This document shows, in pieces, positions 25,824 to 34,644 of a stretch of 64,000 nucleotides of DNA. The translations under genes and the position numbers were made by a program. The notes beneath the pieces were generated by a model. That model had not been told where the DNA came from, did not search any database, and saw nothing but the letters and a program-made list of their open reading frames with translations. The stretch's first letter is position 1. The number at the start of each line of letters is the position of its first letter. This DNA is from Nocardia wallacei (lineage in GTDB: Bacteria > Actinomycetota > Actinomycetes > Mycobacteriales > Mycobacteriaceae): contig NZ_AP023396.1 of the NCBI RefSeq assembly GCF_014466955.1, positions 5,456,001 through 5,520,000 of the forward strand, in the 5' to 3' direction.

Positions 25824-26839
25824 GTGAGGCACCCGTCCAGCAGCACGTGAGACAACCGTTTGCTGGTCTCGCGCGGCACCGCGACCGGAACCCGTTCGCG
25901 CCCACCGCGGGCCGCGATCAACTCCCAGACCTTCTCGTCGAGTTCGAGATGGTCGAGGATCACGTGCACAGCGTGCTCGATACCCAGGTAGTTCTGCGGC
26001 AGTATCGACAGCGAGCGGTACGCGGCGAACGGTTTCGCGTCCGGGTTCAGCTGGATCACCGCCGGCATCTCCCACCAGTGGTCCTCCCACCCCTCCTCCC
26101 GCTTGCGCAGCTGGGGATGGAACGGCGCCGCGCCCTCGACGCGCACCATGCCCAGCCGCAGCAGCTGCCAGATCGACGCCAGGAACGGGCACGACCAGCG
26201 GGTGTGCTTGTCGCCGACGCCCTCGATCGGGCTGTCCCACATCTCGGTGTCGAGGAATATCGAATGCACGCGACGGCCGTACGCTTGCGGCGGCCGGTAT
26301 TCCTGCGCGCGCATGGCTTGCGCGGGATCGTGGTCGGAGGAGCGGCGGCCGTTGCACAGCCAGCCGGACTCCACGTCGGGCGGCCGCCGGCCCGTCGTGT
26401 TCTCCGCCGGTTCGGCCACCACTCGCGCGGCCATGGTTTCCGCCAGCTTCACCATCGACCCCGTCGGAACGCCGTCGACATATATCGGGAATTCCCAGCA
26501 CCCGGCCTCGCGCGCGAGATAGTCGATGCGCAGCCCGCAGTCGTCGGCGGCGTCGAGGAGTTTGTCCAGGATCTGGGTCGGGTCGGTGTCCGGCGCGAAG
26601 TAGTCGTCGATCAGGAAACAGGTGCTGACCCGCGCGGCGGGCCCGAATCGTTTGCGCGCCGAGGCGGTATGGAACTCGACCTGATCGGCCACCTCGCGAA
26701 ATTGCGCGCGGATGTTGTCCTGCCCGTTGATCAGTTCGTTCATGTAGAAGTGGCCGGTCTCGATCGACAGATGCGACAACGGCACCTCGGCGACCCGGAT
26801 CTCTTCGGTCGCCTCGCTGTACACGGGTGACTCCGGCAC
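25820..26839 (-). CDS. SCO2522-like family protein
   Basis: 339 aa from a GTG at 26837-26839 with AAGGGG before it; another GTG six codons upstream is possible. Visible features: VPLSHLSIETGHFYMNELIN near the N-terminus, FLIDDYFAPDTDPTQIL, then a Trp-rich central region (EMWDSPIEG, WQLLRLGMVRVEG, EEGWEDHWWEMPAV). No signal or membrane segment and no known catalytic motif. Coupled to its neighbours. Family assigned from the recalled actinobacterial cassette; function undescribed as far as I know. Confidence 0.68.
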   Translation of the reverse strand: MPESPVYSEATEEIRVAEVPLSHLSIETGHFYMNELINGQDNIRAQFREVADQVEFHTASARKRFGPAARVSTCFLIDDYFAPDTDPTQILDKLLDAADDCGLRIDYLAREAGCWEFPIYVDGVPTGSMVKLAETMAARVVAEPAENTTGRRPPDVESGWLCNGRRSSDHDPAQAMRAQEYRPPQAYGRRVHSIFLDTEMWDSPIEGVGDKHTRWSCPFLASIWQLLRLGMVRVEGAAPFHPQLRKREEGWEDHWWEMPAVIQLNPDAKPFAAYRSLSILPQNYLGIEHAVHVILDHLELDEKVWELIAARGGRERVPVAVPRETSKRLSHVLLDGCLT

Positions 26840-26841
26840 TG

Positions 26842-27756
26842 TCAGACCCCTTCCCACACCGCGTCGTCGGTCAGACCACCGGCCAGCTCCTGAAAAGCCA
26901 CCACCGTTTTCTCGTTCGCGATCTTCGCGGACACGTCCGCGTCGAGGATGACCTGCTCACGCCACTGCAACATCGGCTCCATCGGCGTCGAACCGAGGAC
27001 CACACTCCACCCCAACTGATTGGCCGTTGCCAATTTACGCAACGCGTCGTCCTGCGCGCGCAGCCACGCCGCCTGCGGCCCGCTGTCCGCCGACGCGTGA
27101 TCGTTGGCCGAGGGCACCGCGGTGCGCACATAACGGATCGCGGCCGCCAGCTTCTCGGGATCGTGGCCGCACTGGGCGCCCGTGGCCAGCAGTCCGTGCG
27201 GGCCGTGCACCAGGCCGTTCGTCGCCAGAATGTGCTGGCGCGTCCAGCGATGGAACACCAGCCATCGGGTGACCGCACCACGCAACTGCTGTTTCTCGGT
27301 GGCGCGCAGGGCGATCTCCAGGGCCACCGAGCGCCCGGCGCTGAGATCCACGATCGTCACGTCGAATTCCTGCTCGCAGGCCACCAGCAACTCGACGCAC
27401 CGCCGCACGGTTTGGTCGTCGGCGGTCAGGAATTCCGCGCCGCCGCGATCGCCCGGGTAGAGCATCAGCTTGTAGGGGTGGCGGGGCTCGCGCAATTCCG
27501 CGCGACCCGTTTCCGAGCGGACATTGCGCGGCGTGAGTTTTCCGCCGGCGCCGAGCAGATAACCATGCAGCCCGTCGTTGTCGGGCGTGCCCCGCTCCAT
27601 CCGGTTGACCTCGAACAGGGCGCCCGACGTCGGCGATCCGAAATCGAAGTCGAGATAGGCGACGTTGCGGCCCGTGATGCTCAGCCGATACGCGACATTA
27701 CAGCTGGTCACCGAGCGTCCGGTGCCGCCCTTGTCCGAGGTCGAGAAAACGAGCAC
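26842..27756 (-). CDS. SCO2523-like variant P-loop protein (ParA/MinD-like)
   Basis: 304 aa from GTG 27754-27756. Deviant Walker A: SDKGGTGRSVTS (residues 7-18), where the lysine of KGGxGK[ST] is replaced by Arg14 while Lys9, the signature lysine, is kept. Then YLDFDFGSPTSGALFE in the switch-I position and FDVTIVDLSAGRSVAL for Walker B. ParA/MinD proteins are ATP-driven switches that position cargo; the Arg suggests altered nucleotide handling. Start lies four bases after the upstream stop; AAAGGAG sits in the end of that gene. Confidence 0.8.
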   Translation of the reverse strand: MLVFSTSDKGGTGRSVTSCNVAYRLSITGRNVAYLDFDFGSPTSGALFEVNRMERGTPDNDGLHGYLLGAGGKLTPRNVRSETGRAELREPRHPYKLMLYPGDRGGAEFLTADDQTVRRCVELLVACEQEFDVTIVDLSAGRSVALEIALRATEKQQLRGAVTRWLVFHRWTRQHILATNGLVHGPHGLLATGAQCGHDPEKLAAAIRYVRTAVPSANDHASADSGPQAAWLRAQDDALRKLATANQLGWSVVLGSTPMEPMLQWREQVILDADVSAKIANEKTVVAFQELAGGLTDDAVWEGV

Positions 27757-27760
27757 GGCG

Positions 27761-29680
27761 CTACACGCTCCTTTGCGCGTCCTGGTCGGCGAACACCAAT
27801 CCGTCCAACTCGCGCAGCGCCTCCGCGCACAGGCTGTGCGCGGTGCCGGGCCGTTCGTCGATCACCGCCCGCGCGCGTTCCAATTGCTGGTGCACGGTTT
27901 CCAAGGCGAGGCGATTCTTCGTCATGTCCTGTTCGCTGAGCTGCAGCAATTTCTGGTTGAGCAGATGCTCGGCCTCGTTGAGCAGTTCCAGCGCGCGCAC
28001 CGCGGAGGTGGTGGACCGCAGCGGCGGCTCCCGGAAGGTGAGGTCGGCCGCGACGAGGCACTCGATCACGCGCTCGGTCAGATACCAGGACGGCAGCGAA
28101 TTCTCATCGTCCGCCGATTCCGCGGACGGCGGCTGTTCGCTCGACCGGGCCGGGGCCGAGCCGGGTGGGGACTTGACCTTGAACACCTCTTCGGCGTTGT
28201 CCCACAGGCCCTCGGCACGACCCTTCTTGAAGGCGCGGCGCTCCAGGTGATCCATTGTCGACTGCGCGAGTTCGAGCAGGCGATCCCGCGTCGTGAGCGT
28301 CCCGGACAGCCTGGCGGCCTGCAGGGTTCGCTTGAGCAGGACCGGCGCGTAGTCCGACACCGTCCATTCCAGCAGCGGGCCCTTGTCGATATCCCTGCTG
28401 CCCAGCAGCGACAGCCGGACGCCCGGCACGTGCAGGTCGCGGGCGCGGTCGTCCTCGGTCAGGCGGCGGATGATGCGGCCCCGGCGCGCCAGCTCGTCGA
28501 AAACCGGTGTGGCCCTGGTGAGATCGTCGTCGCTGGCTTCCCGGTTGATCAGGTCCTGGATCAGCACCGCGGACACCGACAGACTGAAGTAGTCGGACTC
28601 CTCGCCGTCGGAGGTGCGCCAGGGAATGTCCTCGAGCGGCCAGCGGCCCTCGCCGTAGCGCGCCATGGCCGACCAGTACCGCTGCGCCAGGTCCCACCGC
28701 AGCTGCAGTGCCTCGGCGAGCCGCCGCTGCTGCGCGTCGAGCAGGTCCAGTTCGCGGGTCCGCGGCGAGGTCAGGTCGTTGATACCGTCCAGCGCGACCA
28801 CGGTGAAGTACAGATAGGGCCGCCCGACCGCGTAACCCGGCTGCGAACCGATGGCGGCCTCGACGAATTCGATGGGCGCGGCCTGCCGGGCGACGCCCCA
28901 GCTCCAGCCGCACTCGAACAACAGTGTCTCGTCCTCGAGGTCGATGTCCGGGGTCTGGCTCAGGGTGACGTCGCGGCGCAGCCGCACGCGCAGCCGATCG
29001 AGCCGCCGGTTCACCGACGCGACCACTGTCTCGTCGGAAGCGCCGGTCTGGTTGAACATGGTCAGCATGACCCGGCCCGCTTCGTCTTTCGGGTCCACGG
29101 TGTTGACGACGAAACTGCGCACCAGGCCGGTCATGGCGGCCGTCAGCCGCGCGCCGACCTGCTCCTCCAGCGCATCGATGCGCGCATCGATCGACCTGGC
29201 CGGAGTGGGACGGGTCATCACCCAGCGCCGGAACGCCCGCAGGAATTTCAGCGTGGCCAGGCACAGCGTCAGCGACATCGAGTAGGAGTCGACCACGTCC
29301 AGCTCGCGCTGCCGCGCGGTCGGCGGATGCGCGTCGTCGCTGGAGCGCAGGTAGGTGCCGGCCGAGAAGATCGGTTCGCCGTCGGGCCCGGTGTAGCGGG
29401 CCCAATAGTCCTCCAGCACCTCGATGAGCTTGAGCCCGATCTTCGCGCCCCGGCCCAGCGGCGCCATCACCACCTCGACGTCGTCGGACAGCTCGTCGGG
29501 GTTGTCCAGGGCGAAGCTGGCGATCTCGGTGGCGGGGTAGAGCAGGCACAGCAATTGCTCGGCATCACTGATGGAATTGGAACCGTCGCGGCCGCCCCAG
29601 ACCCACGTGCCGTCGGCGTAACAGGTACGCAGCATCGACCGCCAGACTGCCAGGATCTGCCGCCGTGGCTGAATTCTCAT
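27761..29680 (-). CDS. SCO2524-like family protein, 639 aa
   Basis: First gene of the operon, ATG 29678-29680. Large, soluble, mostly helical protein rich in Arg and Leu. Segments seen: LAVWRSMLRTCYADGTWVWG at the start, FECGWSWGVARQAAPIEF in the middle, and a charged Pro/Ser linker (about residues 515-535) before a C-terminal coiled-coil-like region (LLNQKLLQLSEQDMTKNRLA). No enzyme motif found. Only the cassette context gives it a name. The methyltransferase (SCO2525-type) that I recall next to this set elsewhere is not present. Confidence 0.7.
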   Translation of the reverse strand: MRIQPRRQILAVWRSMLRTCYADGTWVWGGRDGSNSISDAEQLLCLLYPATEIASFALDNPDELSDDVEVVMAPLGRGAKIGLKLIEVLEDYWARYTGPDGEPIFSAGTYLRSSDDAHPPTARQRELDVVDSYSMSLTLCLATLKFLRAFRRWVMTRPTPARSIDARIDALEEQVGARLTAAMTGLVRSFVVNTVDPKDEAGRVMLTMFNQTGASDETVVASVNRRLDRLRVRLRRDVTLSQTPDIDLEDETLLFECGWSWGVARQAAPIEFVEAAIGSQPGYAVGRPYLYFTVVALDGINDLTSPRTRELDLLDAQQRRLAEALQLRWDLAQRYWSAMARYGEGRWPLEDIPWRTSDGEESDYFSLSVSAVLIQDLINREASDDDLTRATPVFDELARRGRIIRRLTEDDRARDLHVPGVRLSLLGSRDIDKGPLLEWTVSDYAPVLLKRTLQAARLSGTLTTRDRLLELAQSTMDHLERRAFKKGRAEGLWDNAEEVFKVKSPPGSAPARSSEQPPSAESADDENSLPSWYLTERVIECLVAADLTFREPPLRSTTSAVRALELLNEAEHLLNQKLLQLSEQDMTKNRLALETVHQQLERARAVIDERPGTAHSLCAEALRELDGLVFADQDAQRSV

Positions 29681-29885
29681 CGACCGCCGTCCCCTTCACC
29701 GCTCGTCGAAAGCGTCTCGCGCACACGGGCGTGCGTCGGTCCCGCAGCGGCGATGCCAGGCGAAATTAGCATGGGTTGCGACCTTTCGCTGGTATCGGCG
29801 CCGCGGCGGCCGACGTCGTCCGCGTTGCGCGGTAGGACTCTATTGTCCGTTACGACAGGCAAATCCGGAATTCGGCGGACCCCGT

Positions 29886-30767
29886 TCAGCGACCCGGCCC
29901 GGCCAGCCCCTCGTACATGCGCTCGGTGGCCTCGGCGCCGTGCCCGTCGGCGATCTGGCGGTCGACGAGCGCCTGCACCGGTCGCAGAACGTCGAGCGCC
30001 ACTCCGGCGTCGCGGCCGGACCGCACGATCGCGTCCAGCGCCTTCTTGGTGAATCGCAGGTCCTGCACGGGTTTGCCGTAGTCACCGCTGTCGATCACGC
30101 GGCCCTGTTCGGGCAGTGTCGACGACACCGCGGAGAACCACGCCGCGGCGCGGTTGCCGAAGTCCTCGGCGGAGCCGCCCACCGAGCGCACCATGGCCGC
30201 GCCGTGCTGGAATCCGGCGAACATGATGTACATGCCCGCCAGCAGCGCGAAGTCGTAGAGCGAGGCCATGCCCGCGTCGTCACCGAAATACTCTGCGGCG
30301 CCGAGCAGTTCGAGCGTCGGCCGGTGCTCGTCGAACACCCGCTGCGAGCCGCTGTAGAGAATCTTGGACCCGGGGCCGCCGATCATGTCCGGAACGGCCA
30401 TGATGCCGCCGTCGAGATAGTCGATGCCGTGCCCGGCCGCCCAGCGCGCCAGCTCCCGCGCGTCCTCGGGCGCGGTGCTGGTGAGGTTGACCACCGCCCG
30501 CCCGGCCAGCTCGCCGGCGATCGGATCGAGGGTCTCGTGCACCGAGGCGTGATCGAGCAGGACCACCACGACCAGGTCCCCGGCCCGCACCGCCGCGCGC
30601 GCCGAATCGGCCCGTGCCGCTCCGGCCGCGACCAGTTCGATGTCCTTGCCCGCGCTGCGATTCCACACCGTGGTCGGGTGCCCGGCCGCGAGGAACGCCG
30701 CGGCCAGCGCACCGCCCATCGCACCGAGGCCCAGTACCGTCACGGGAGTCCGCGAGGTTGTCGTCAT
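29886..30767 (-). CDS. NAD(P)-dependent oxidoreductase, imine-reductase-like
   Basis: 293 aa from ATG 30765-30767 with AAGGAG upstream. N-terminal Rossmann motif VLGLGAMGGALAAAFLAAG, NRSAGKD, then the beta-HAD/IRED pattern YLDGGIMAVPDMIGGPGSKI followed by LYSGS. The C-terminal helical domain (SLYDFALLAGMYIMFAGFQH) forms the dimer active site in imine reductases. It could instead be a 3-hydroxyisobutyrate-dehydrogenase-like enzyme. Stands alone. Confidence 0.88.
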   Translation of the reverse strand: MTTTSRTPVTVLGLGAMGGALAAAFLAAGHPTTVWNRSAGKDIELVAAGAARADSARAAVRAGDLVVVVLLDHASVHETLDPIAGELAGRAVVNLTSTAPEDARELARWAAGHGIDYLDGGIMAVPDMIGGPGSKILYSGSQRVFDEHRPTLELLGAAEYFGDDAGMASLYDFALLAGMYIMFAGFQHGAAMVRSVGGSAEDFGNRAAAWFSAVSSTLPEQGRVIDSGDYGKPVQDLRFTKKALDAIVRSGRDAGVALDVLRPVQALVDRQIADGHGAEATERMYEGLAGPGR

Positions 30768-31086
30768 ATGCCGGTCAGCTCCTTCGAAAACGAAACGAGT
30801 GGTTTCGCGCGCGCTGACCTCAGATTTGCCCATACCCTGCCGCCGGACAAGTACTTACAATTTCGTCGGGTACTCACCGGAAGGTATGTGAACAGGTGGG
30901 GGAATCGGGCCCGGCGAAAATTCGACCAAACCGTTCGGCGGGCAGGTCCGACTACTGGATGGTGTCCGGTGGTTGCCTCGCGGCCTGCCGGGCACTGTCT
31001 CGGATACAACCGGCGCCGATGGACGGACGCACCATGAGCCGCTTCCGTCCCTCGGCGCCGGCCCCGAAAAGGTATGGGGCGCAAGC
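30768..31086. other. Intergenic, 319 bp, no gene seen
   Basis: Upstream of the imine-reductase-like gene. It contains AAGTACTTAC near 30849 and a related GGTACTCACC near 30874, which may be regulator half-sites, but no regulator gene is beside them. Open frames run into the next gene antisense and are not convincing. Confidence 0.5.
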
Positions 31087-31968
31087 TCAGTTCTGCCGCG
31101 GCAGCAGTTCCGTGATGAATCCGTCGAGGAACTCGCCGACCGGAGTCTCCCCGACCGTGCCGACGACGAACTTGCTCAGCCCGGCCTCCAGGTAGCCGTC
31201 GATCAGCCGGTGCAGTTCCTTCCAGCTGCCCGCGACGAGATCCGACGGGTCCACCCCGGGCCTGCGGCGCACGATCGCGACCGCCAGGTCGTCGGGCAGG
31301 CCGTCCGGCGCCAGCAGCACGCTGGTACCGAAATGGTCGGCCTCGATCTCGCGGCCCGCCTCGGCGGCGGCCGCCTGGATCGTCTTGCGGCCGTCCGCCG
31401 CCTCGGCGGGCGTCAGGAAGCTGCCGAGCCAGCCGTCGGCGAGACGGCCGATCCGGCGATACGCCGCGGGCGCGGAACCGCCGAGCCAGATGTCGAGGGG
31501 CCGCGCGGGGCGGGCGCCGAGACCGGCGTCGCCGACGGTGAAGAACTCGCCCTGGAAAGCGAACCGGTCACGGTCGAGTGCGGTCCGCAGCAGCCGCAGG
31601 GATTCATCGAACACCGCGCCGCGCTTGCCCTGTGGCACGGGAAACAGCTCGCGTTCACCGGCGCGCGCCGGTTGCAGGCCGAAGACCGGCAGCACCCGTT
31701 TGGGCGCCAGCCCGGCGAGCGAGGCCAGCTGCTTGGCCACCAGCACGGGATGTCGGCCCGGCAGAATCGCCACCGAGGTGCCGACCTTCAGCCGAGTGGT
31801 CCGGCCCAGCGCGAACGCCATGCCGACGAACGGATCGACCGACCTCGAATACACCAGCTCCGACAGCCACAGCGAATCGACTCCGGCCGACTCCAGCCGG
31901 TCCACGAGGGCCGCGAACTCCTCCGGACCGGTGCCCGAACTCGTCCCGACGCCGAAACGAATCTTCAC
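31087..31968 (-). CDS. LLM-class F420-dependent oxidoreductase
   Basis: 293 aa from GTG 31966-31968, which follows GGAGGAG. Luciferase-like TIM barrel: IRFGVGTSSGTGPEEFAALV, SLWLSELVYSRSVDPF, LKVGTSVAILPGRHPVLVAK, PLDIWLGGSAPAAYRRIGRL. The pattern fits the F420-using members abundant in mycobacteria and Nocardia. Substrate unknown. It is alone on this strand between two gaps. Confidence 0.9.
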   Translation of the reverse strand: MKIRFGVGTSSGTGPEEFAALVDRLESAGVDSLWLSELVYSRSVDPFVGMAFALGRTTRLKVGTSVAILPGRHPVLVAKQLASLAGLAPKRVLPVFGLQPARAGERELFPVPQGKRGAVFDESLRLLRTALDRDRFAFQGEFFTVGDAGLGARPARPLDIWLGGSAPAAYRRIGRLADGWLGSFLTPAEAADGRKTIQAAAAEAGREIEADHFGTSVLLAPDGLPDDLAVAIVRRRPGVDPSDLVAGSWKELHRLIDGYLEAGLSKFVVGTVGETPVGEFLDGFITELLPRQN

Positions 31969-32100
31969 TCGCCTACTCCTCCACCGGTCGGGTCGATCGT
32001 GCCAACCGTCCGCGGCGCGCGATCCATTCCCGGACAGCAGGAAACCCGCGCGGCTGGGCCCTGGAGGGCCCGGCCGCGCGGGTCGGAGTCGAGGACCGGT

Positions 32101-32207
32101 GGTCACCGCCGGAAGACTATGTCCTCTGGCCCAACGGTCACCGCCGTAAGACGCTGCCGTCGGGGACCGGTGGTCACTCTCAGAAGGCGCTGCCGGTCGA
32201 CGGTCCG
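32101..32207. repeat. 35-36 bp tandem repeat copying a gene 3' end
   Basis: Three units at 32101-32135, 32136-32171 and 32172-32207, each beginning GGTCAC and sharing AAGAC/AAGGCGCTGCCG-like cores. The third contains the stop codon and last codons of the GW-rich protein; the other two lie beyond the stop. Confidence 0.7.
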
Positions 32208-32524
32208 CGGCCGTACCAGCCCGGGTTGTATCCGCCGTACCAGCCGGGGTAGTACCCGCCGTACCAGCCACGGTGACCCCAGCCGCGGTGGCCCCAGCCA
32301 CCATGGCCCCAGCCGCGGTGGCCCCAGCCACGGCCGTGGATGTCCTGCGCGGCCGCGTCGCCGGGGGCGGCGGCGGGCTGCTGCTCGACCACGAGCGGCA
32401 CCCCGGCCTCGGGAGCGGCGAACGCCGGCGCGGCGACCACGATGGGTGCGGCGACGACAGTCAGAGCGGCGACGACCCGGAACAGACGCTGCCGGGAACG
32501 TACGGTTGTGTGATTCCGAGACAT
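32180..32524 (-). CDS. Secreted glycine/tryptophan/histidine-rich small protein
   Basis: 114 aa, ATG 32522-32524 after TTAGGACG. Twin basic start and hydrophobic segment (FRVVAALTVVAAPIVVAAP) with cleavage near AFA-AP. The mature protein has a short acidic-Ala/Pro region, then about 45 residues of GHRGW/GWYGGY repeats: several GWGHRG units followed by two YGGYxPGW units. Such sequences are flexible and could bind surfaces or metals through His. No family name. The codons of the repeat are nearly identical at DNA level, suggesting recent expansion. Confidence 0.8.
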   Translation of the reverse strand: MSRNHTTVRSRQRLFRVVAALTVVAAPIVVAAPAFAAPEAGVPLVVEQQPAAAPGDAAAQDIHGRGWGHRGWGHGGWGHRGWGHRGWYGGYYPGWYGGYNPGWYGRGPSTGSAF

Positions 32525-32669
32525 CGGAACGTCCTAACCTGCAATAGATTTCACGGATGGGCGACCGCCGCGGCCAGGCAGCCGCACGAGCCATCCCTTA
32601 CCCTGAACAATGTACCGTTGTTTAACGGCACGTTCAATAGTGGGGTACCGGGAAATCTCGCCCGGCCGG

Positions 32670-34622
32670 TTACCCCCGCCGCCCCCGCAGGTAGTCGCTC
32701 ACCACGGCCGCGCCCAGCCCGTCGAGATCCGGCGCCACCACACGCCCGCCGCTGCGCCGCGCCATCAGATCGACGAACGCCGCCAGCCGCGGATCCTCGC
32801 CGAGCATGAACACGGTGACCGACGCGCCCAGTTTGGCGAGGGCGTCCACCTGGGCCATCGTCACGCCCAGCGTGCGCGGGTCCGGCGGCCAGTCGAAGTA
32901 GGCCTCGCCGTCCGGTTCCAGGTGCGCGGTGGGCTCGCCGTCGGTGACGACCAGCACCACGGGCACCGCGTCCGGATGCCGGCGCAGGTGCCGCCCGGCC
33001 AGCAGCAGCGCGTGGTGCAGGTTGGTGCCCTGCTCCCAGACCGGTTCCAGCGCGGTCAGCTCACCGAGGTCGACGGTGCCCGCGTAACGGCCGAAGGTGA
33101 TGAGATCGAGTGCGTCGGAACGGAATCGGGTGCCGATCAGGTGGTGCAGCGCCAGCGCGGTGCGCTTCATCGGCACCCACCGGCCGTCCTGCACCATCGA
33201 CCAGGAGGTATCGACACACAGCGCGACGGCGGCCCGCGCGCGCTGCTCGGTCTCCATGATCTCGACGTCGGAAACGTCCAGTGTCACCGTGCGACTGCCC
33301 GTGGACGCCGAGCGCAGCACGGCATTGCGCACGGTGCGCGGCACGTCCCACGGCTCGGTGTCGCCGAATCGCCAGGCGCGCGCGGCACCGGTCGGCTCGC
33401 CCGCCGCCCCCGCCCGCGCGGTGTCGCGCTCGCCGCGCCGGGAACGCAACTGCCCCACCACATCTCGCAGCGCCGTTTCGCCGAGTCGCCGCAACGCCCT
33501 GGGCGTCAAACGCAGTGCGCCGTCGGGCGCGCGCTCGAACAGGCCCTGGCGGCGCAGTTCCCGCTCCAGCTCGGCCAGCCGGGCGGCATCCACCCGCGCG
33601 TCGTCGCCGAGCTGGCGGGCCAACGCGTCGAGGTCGATGTCCTCGAGTCGCGCACCCGGATAAGACTGGCCGAGTTGCTCTGCGAGAGCGTCCAATTCGG
33701 CCAGGTCCTGTAGCGCCTGGGCGCCCTCGCCGAGCCCCAGCGGGTCCTCCCCACGGAAGCGCTGCGCCGACTCCCAGTCCTCGCCCGGCCGCAGCGCGCG
33801 CAGGTTGGCGTCCAGCGCGGCGACCTGTGCGGCGATGCGCGGATCACCGAACGCCTGCCCGGCCAGCTCGGCCAGTTCGGCCCGCTGCTCGGCCGACATC
33901 GAATTCATCATGCGCTGGGCGGCGGCCGAGCGGGCGGCGAGCGCATCGATCAATTCGTCTGTGTCGCGCGGGTTCTCGGGGAAGAACTCGCCGTGCCGGG
34001 CCATGAAGTCGGCGAACTGCCGGGTGGTGTCGTCACCGCGGGCGTGCGCCGCGAGCAGGTCGTTGAGATCCGACATCATCTCCCGGATGCGCTCGACATC
34101 CTCGGGCGTGGTGCTCTCCAGCGCCTGCTTCATGCCCTGGAAACGCGATTCGAGCAGGTCCCGGCCGAGCAGGTCGCGAATCTTCGCGTAGTTCTCCCGG
34201 CCGGTCTCCGAACGCCAGGTGTACTCCGACAATTCGCCGACCGCGGCGGCCGTGCTCGACGGCAGCGCGTCCAGTTGCGCCTCGGCGAAACGGGCGTCGT
34301 CGGACGGGTCCGGGAACAGGGCACGGCGTTCGGCCTCGAGGGCCTGGTCGAGCAGTTCCCGGATCTGCTGCAGCGACCCGTCGAGCCGGTGCCGCCGGGA
34401 GATCTCCGCACGACGCTGCCACAACCGGCGGGTCAGCTCGTCGAGGCCGCTGGTGTCGCGCATGCCGCGCCGCAGCAGCTCCTCCAGCGCGGAACGCGGT
34501 GAGCTGCCCTCCATTACGTCGCGGCCGATCTGGTCGAGCGCCTCGCGCAGGTCCAGCGGCGGCGCCAGCGGATCGGGGCCCTCGTGGTACGGGCCGTAGG
34601 AATAGCGATCGGGCAGGGTCAT
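32670..34622 (-). CDS. VWA-domain protein, partner of MoxR ATPase
   Basis: 650 aa. The N-terminal two thirds are helical and charged; the C-terminal von Willebrand A domain has an intact MIDAS, CVDTSWSM (about residue 470), with later LITFG and VTDGEPTAH. These CoxE/ChlD-like proteins pair with MoxR AAA+ ATPases in metal or protein remodelling. The ATPase gene lies 22 bp upstream on the same strand. Together they resemble Rv0959-Rv0958 of M. tuberculosis, from memory. Client unknown. Confidence 0.9.
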   Translation of the reverse strand: MTLPDRYSYGPYHEGPDPLAPPLDLREALDQIGRDVMEGSSPRSALEELLRRGMRDTSGLDELTRRLWQRRAEISRRHRLDGSLQQIRELLDQALEAERRALFPDPSDDARFAEAQLDALPSSTAAAVGELSEYTWRSETGRENYAKIRDLLGRDLLESRFQGMKQALESTTPEDVERIREMMSDLNDLLAAHARGDDTTRQFADFMARHGEFFPENPRDTDELIDALAARSAAAQRMMNSMSAEQRAELAELAGQAFGDPRIAAQVAALDANLRALRPGEDWESAQRFRGEDPLGLGEGAQALQDLAELDALAEQLGQSYPGARLEDIDLDALARQLGDDARVDAARLAELERELRRQGLFERAPDGALRLTPRALRRLGETALRDVVGQLRSRRGERDTARAGAAGEPTGAARAWRFGDTEPWDVPRTVRNAVLRSASTGSRTVTLDVSDVEIMETEQRARAAVALCVDTSWSMVQDGRWVPMKRTALALHHLIGTRFRSDALDLITFGRYAGTVDLGELTALEPVWEQGTNLHHALLLAGRHLRRHPDAVPVVLVVTDGEPTAHLEPDGEAYFDWPPDPRTLGVTMAQVDALAKLGASVTVFMLGEDPRLAAFVDLMARRSGGRVVAPDLDGLGAAVVSDYLRGRRG

Positions 34623-34644
34623 GATGCCTCACAGGCTGGAACGG

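Noticed and set aside
27665..30052. 795-codon open frame on the plus strand
   Set aside because: Antisense to the SCO2523/2524-like genes; composition (Arg/Gly/Val/Gln-rich) is that of a shadow, and the minus-strand genes have coupled starts and sensible folds.
30608..31195. Plus-strand frames before the LLM-type gene
   Set aside because: They extend antisense into the neighbouring genes and show no domain or ribosome site; the gap is treated as non-coding.
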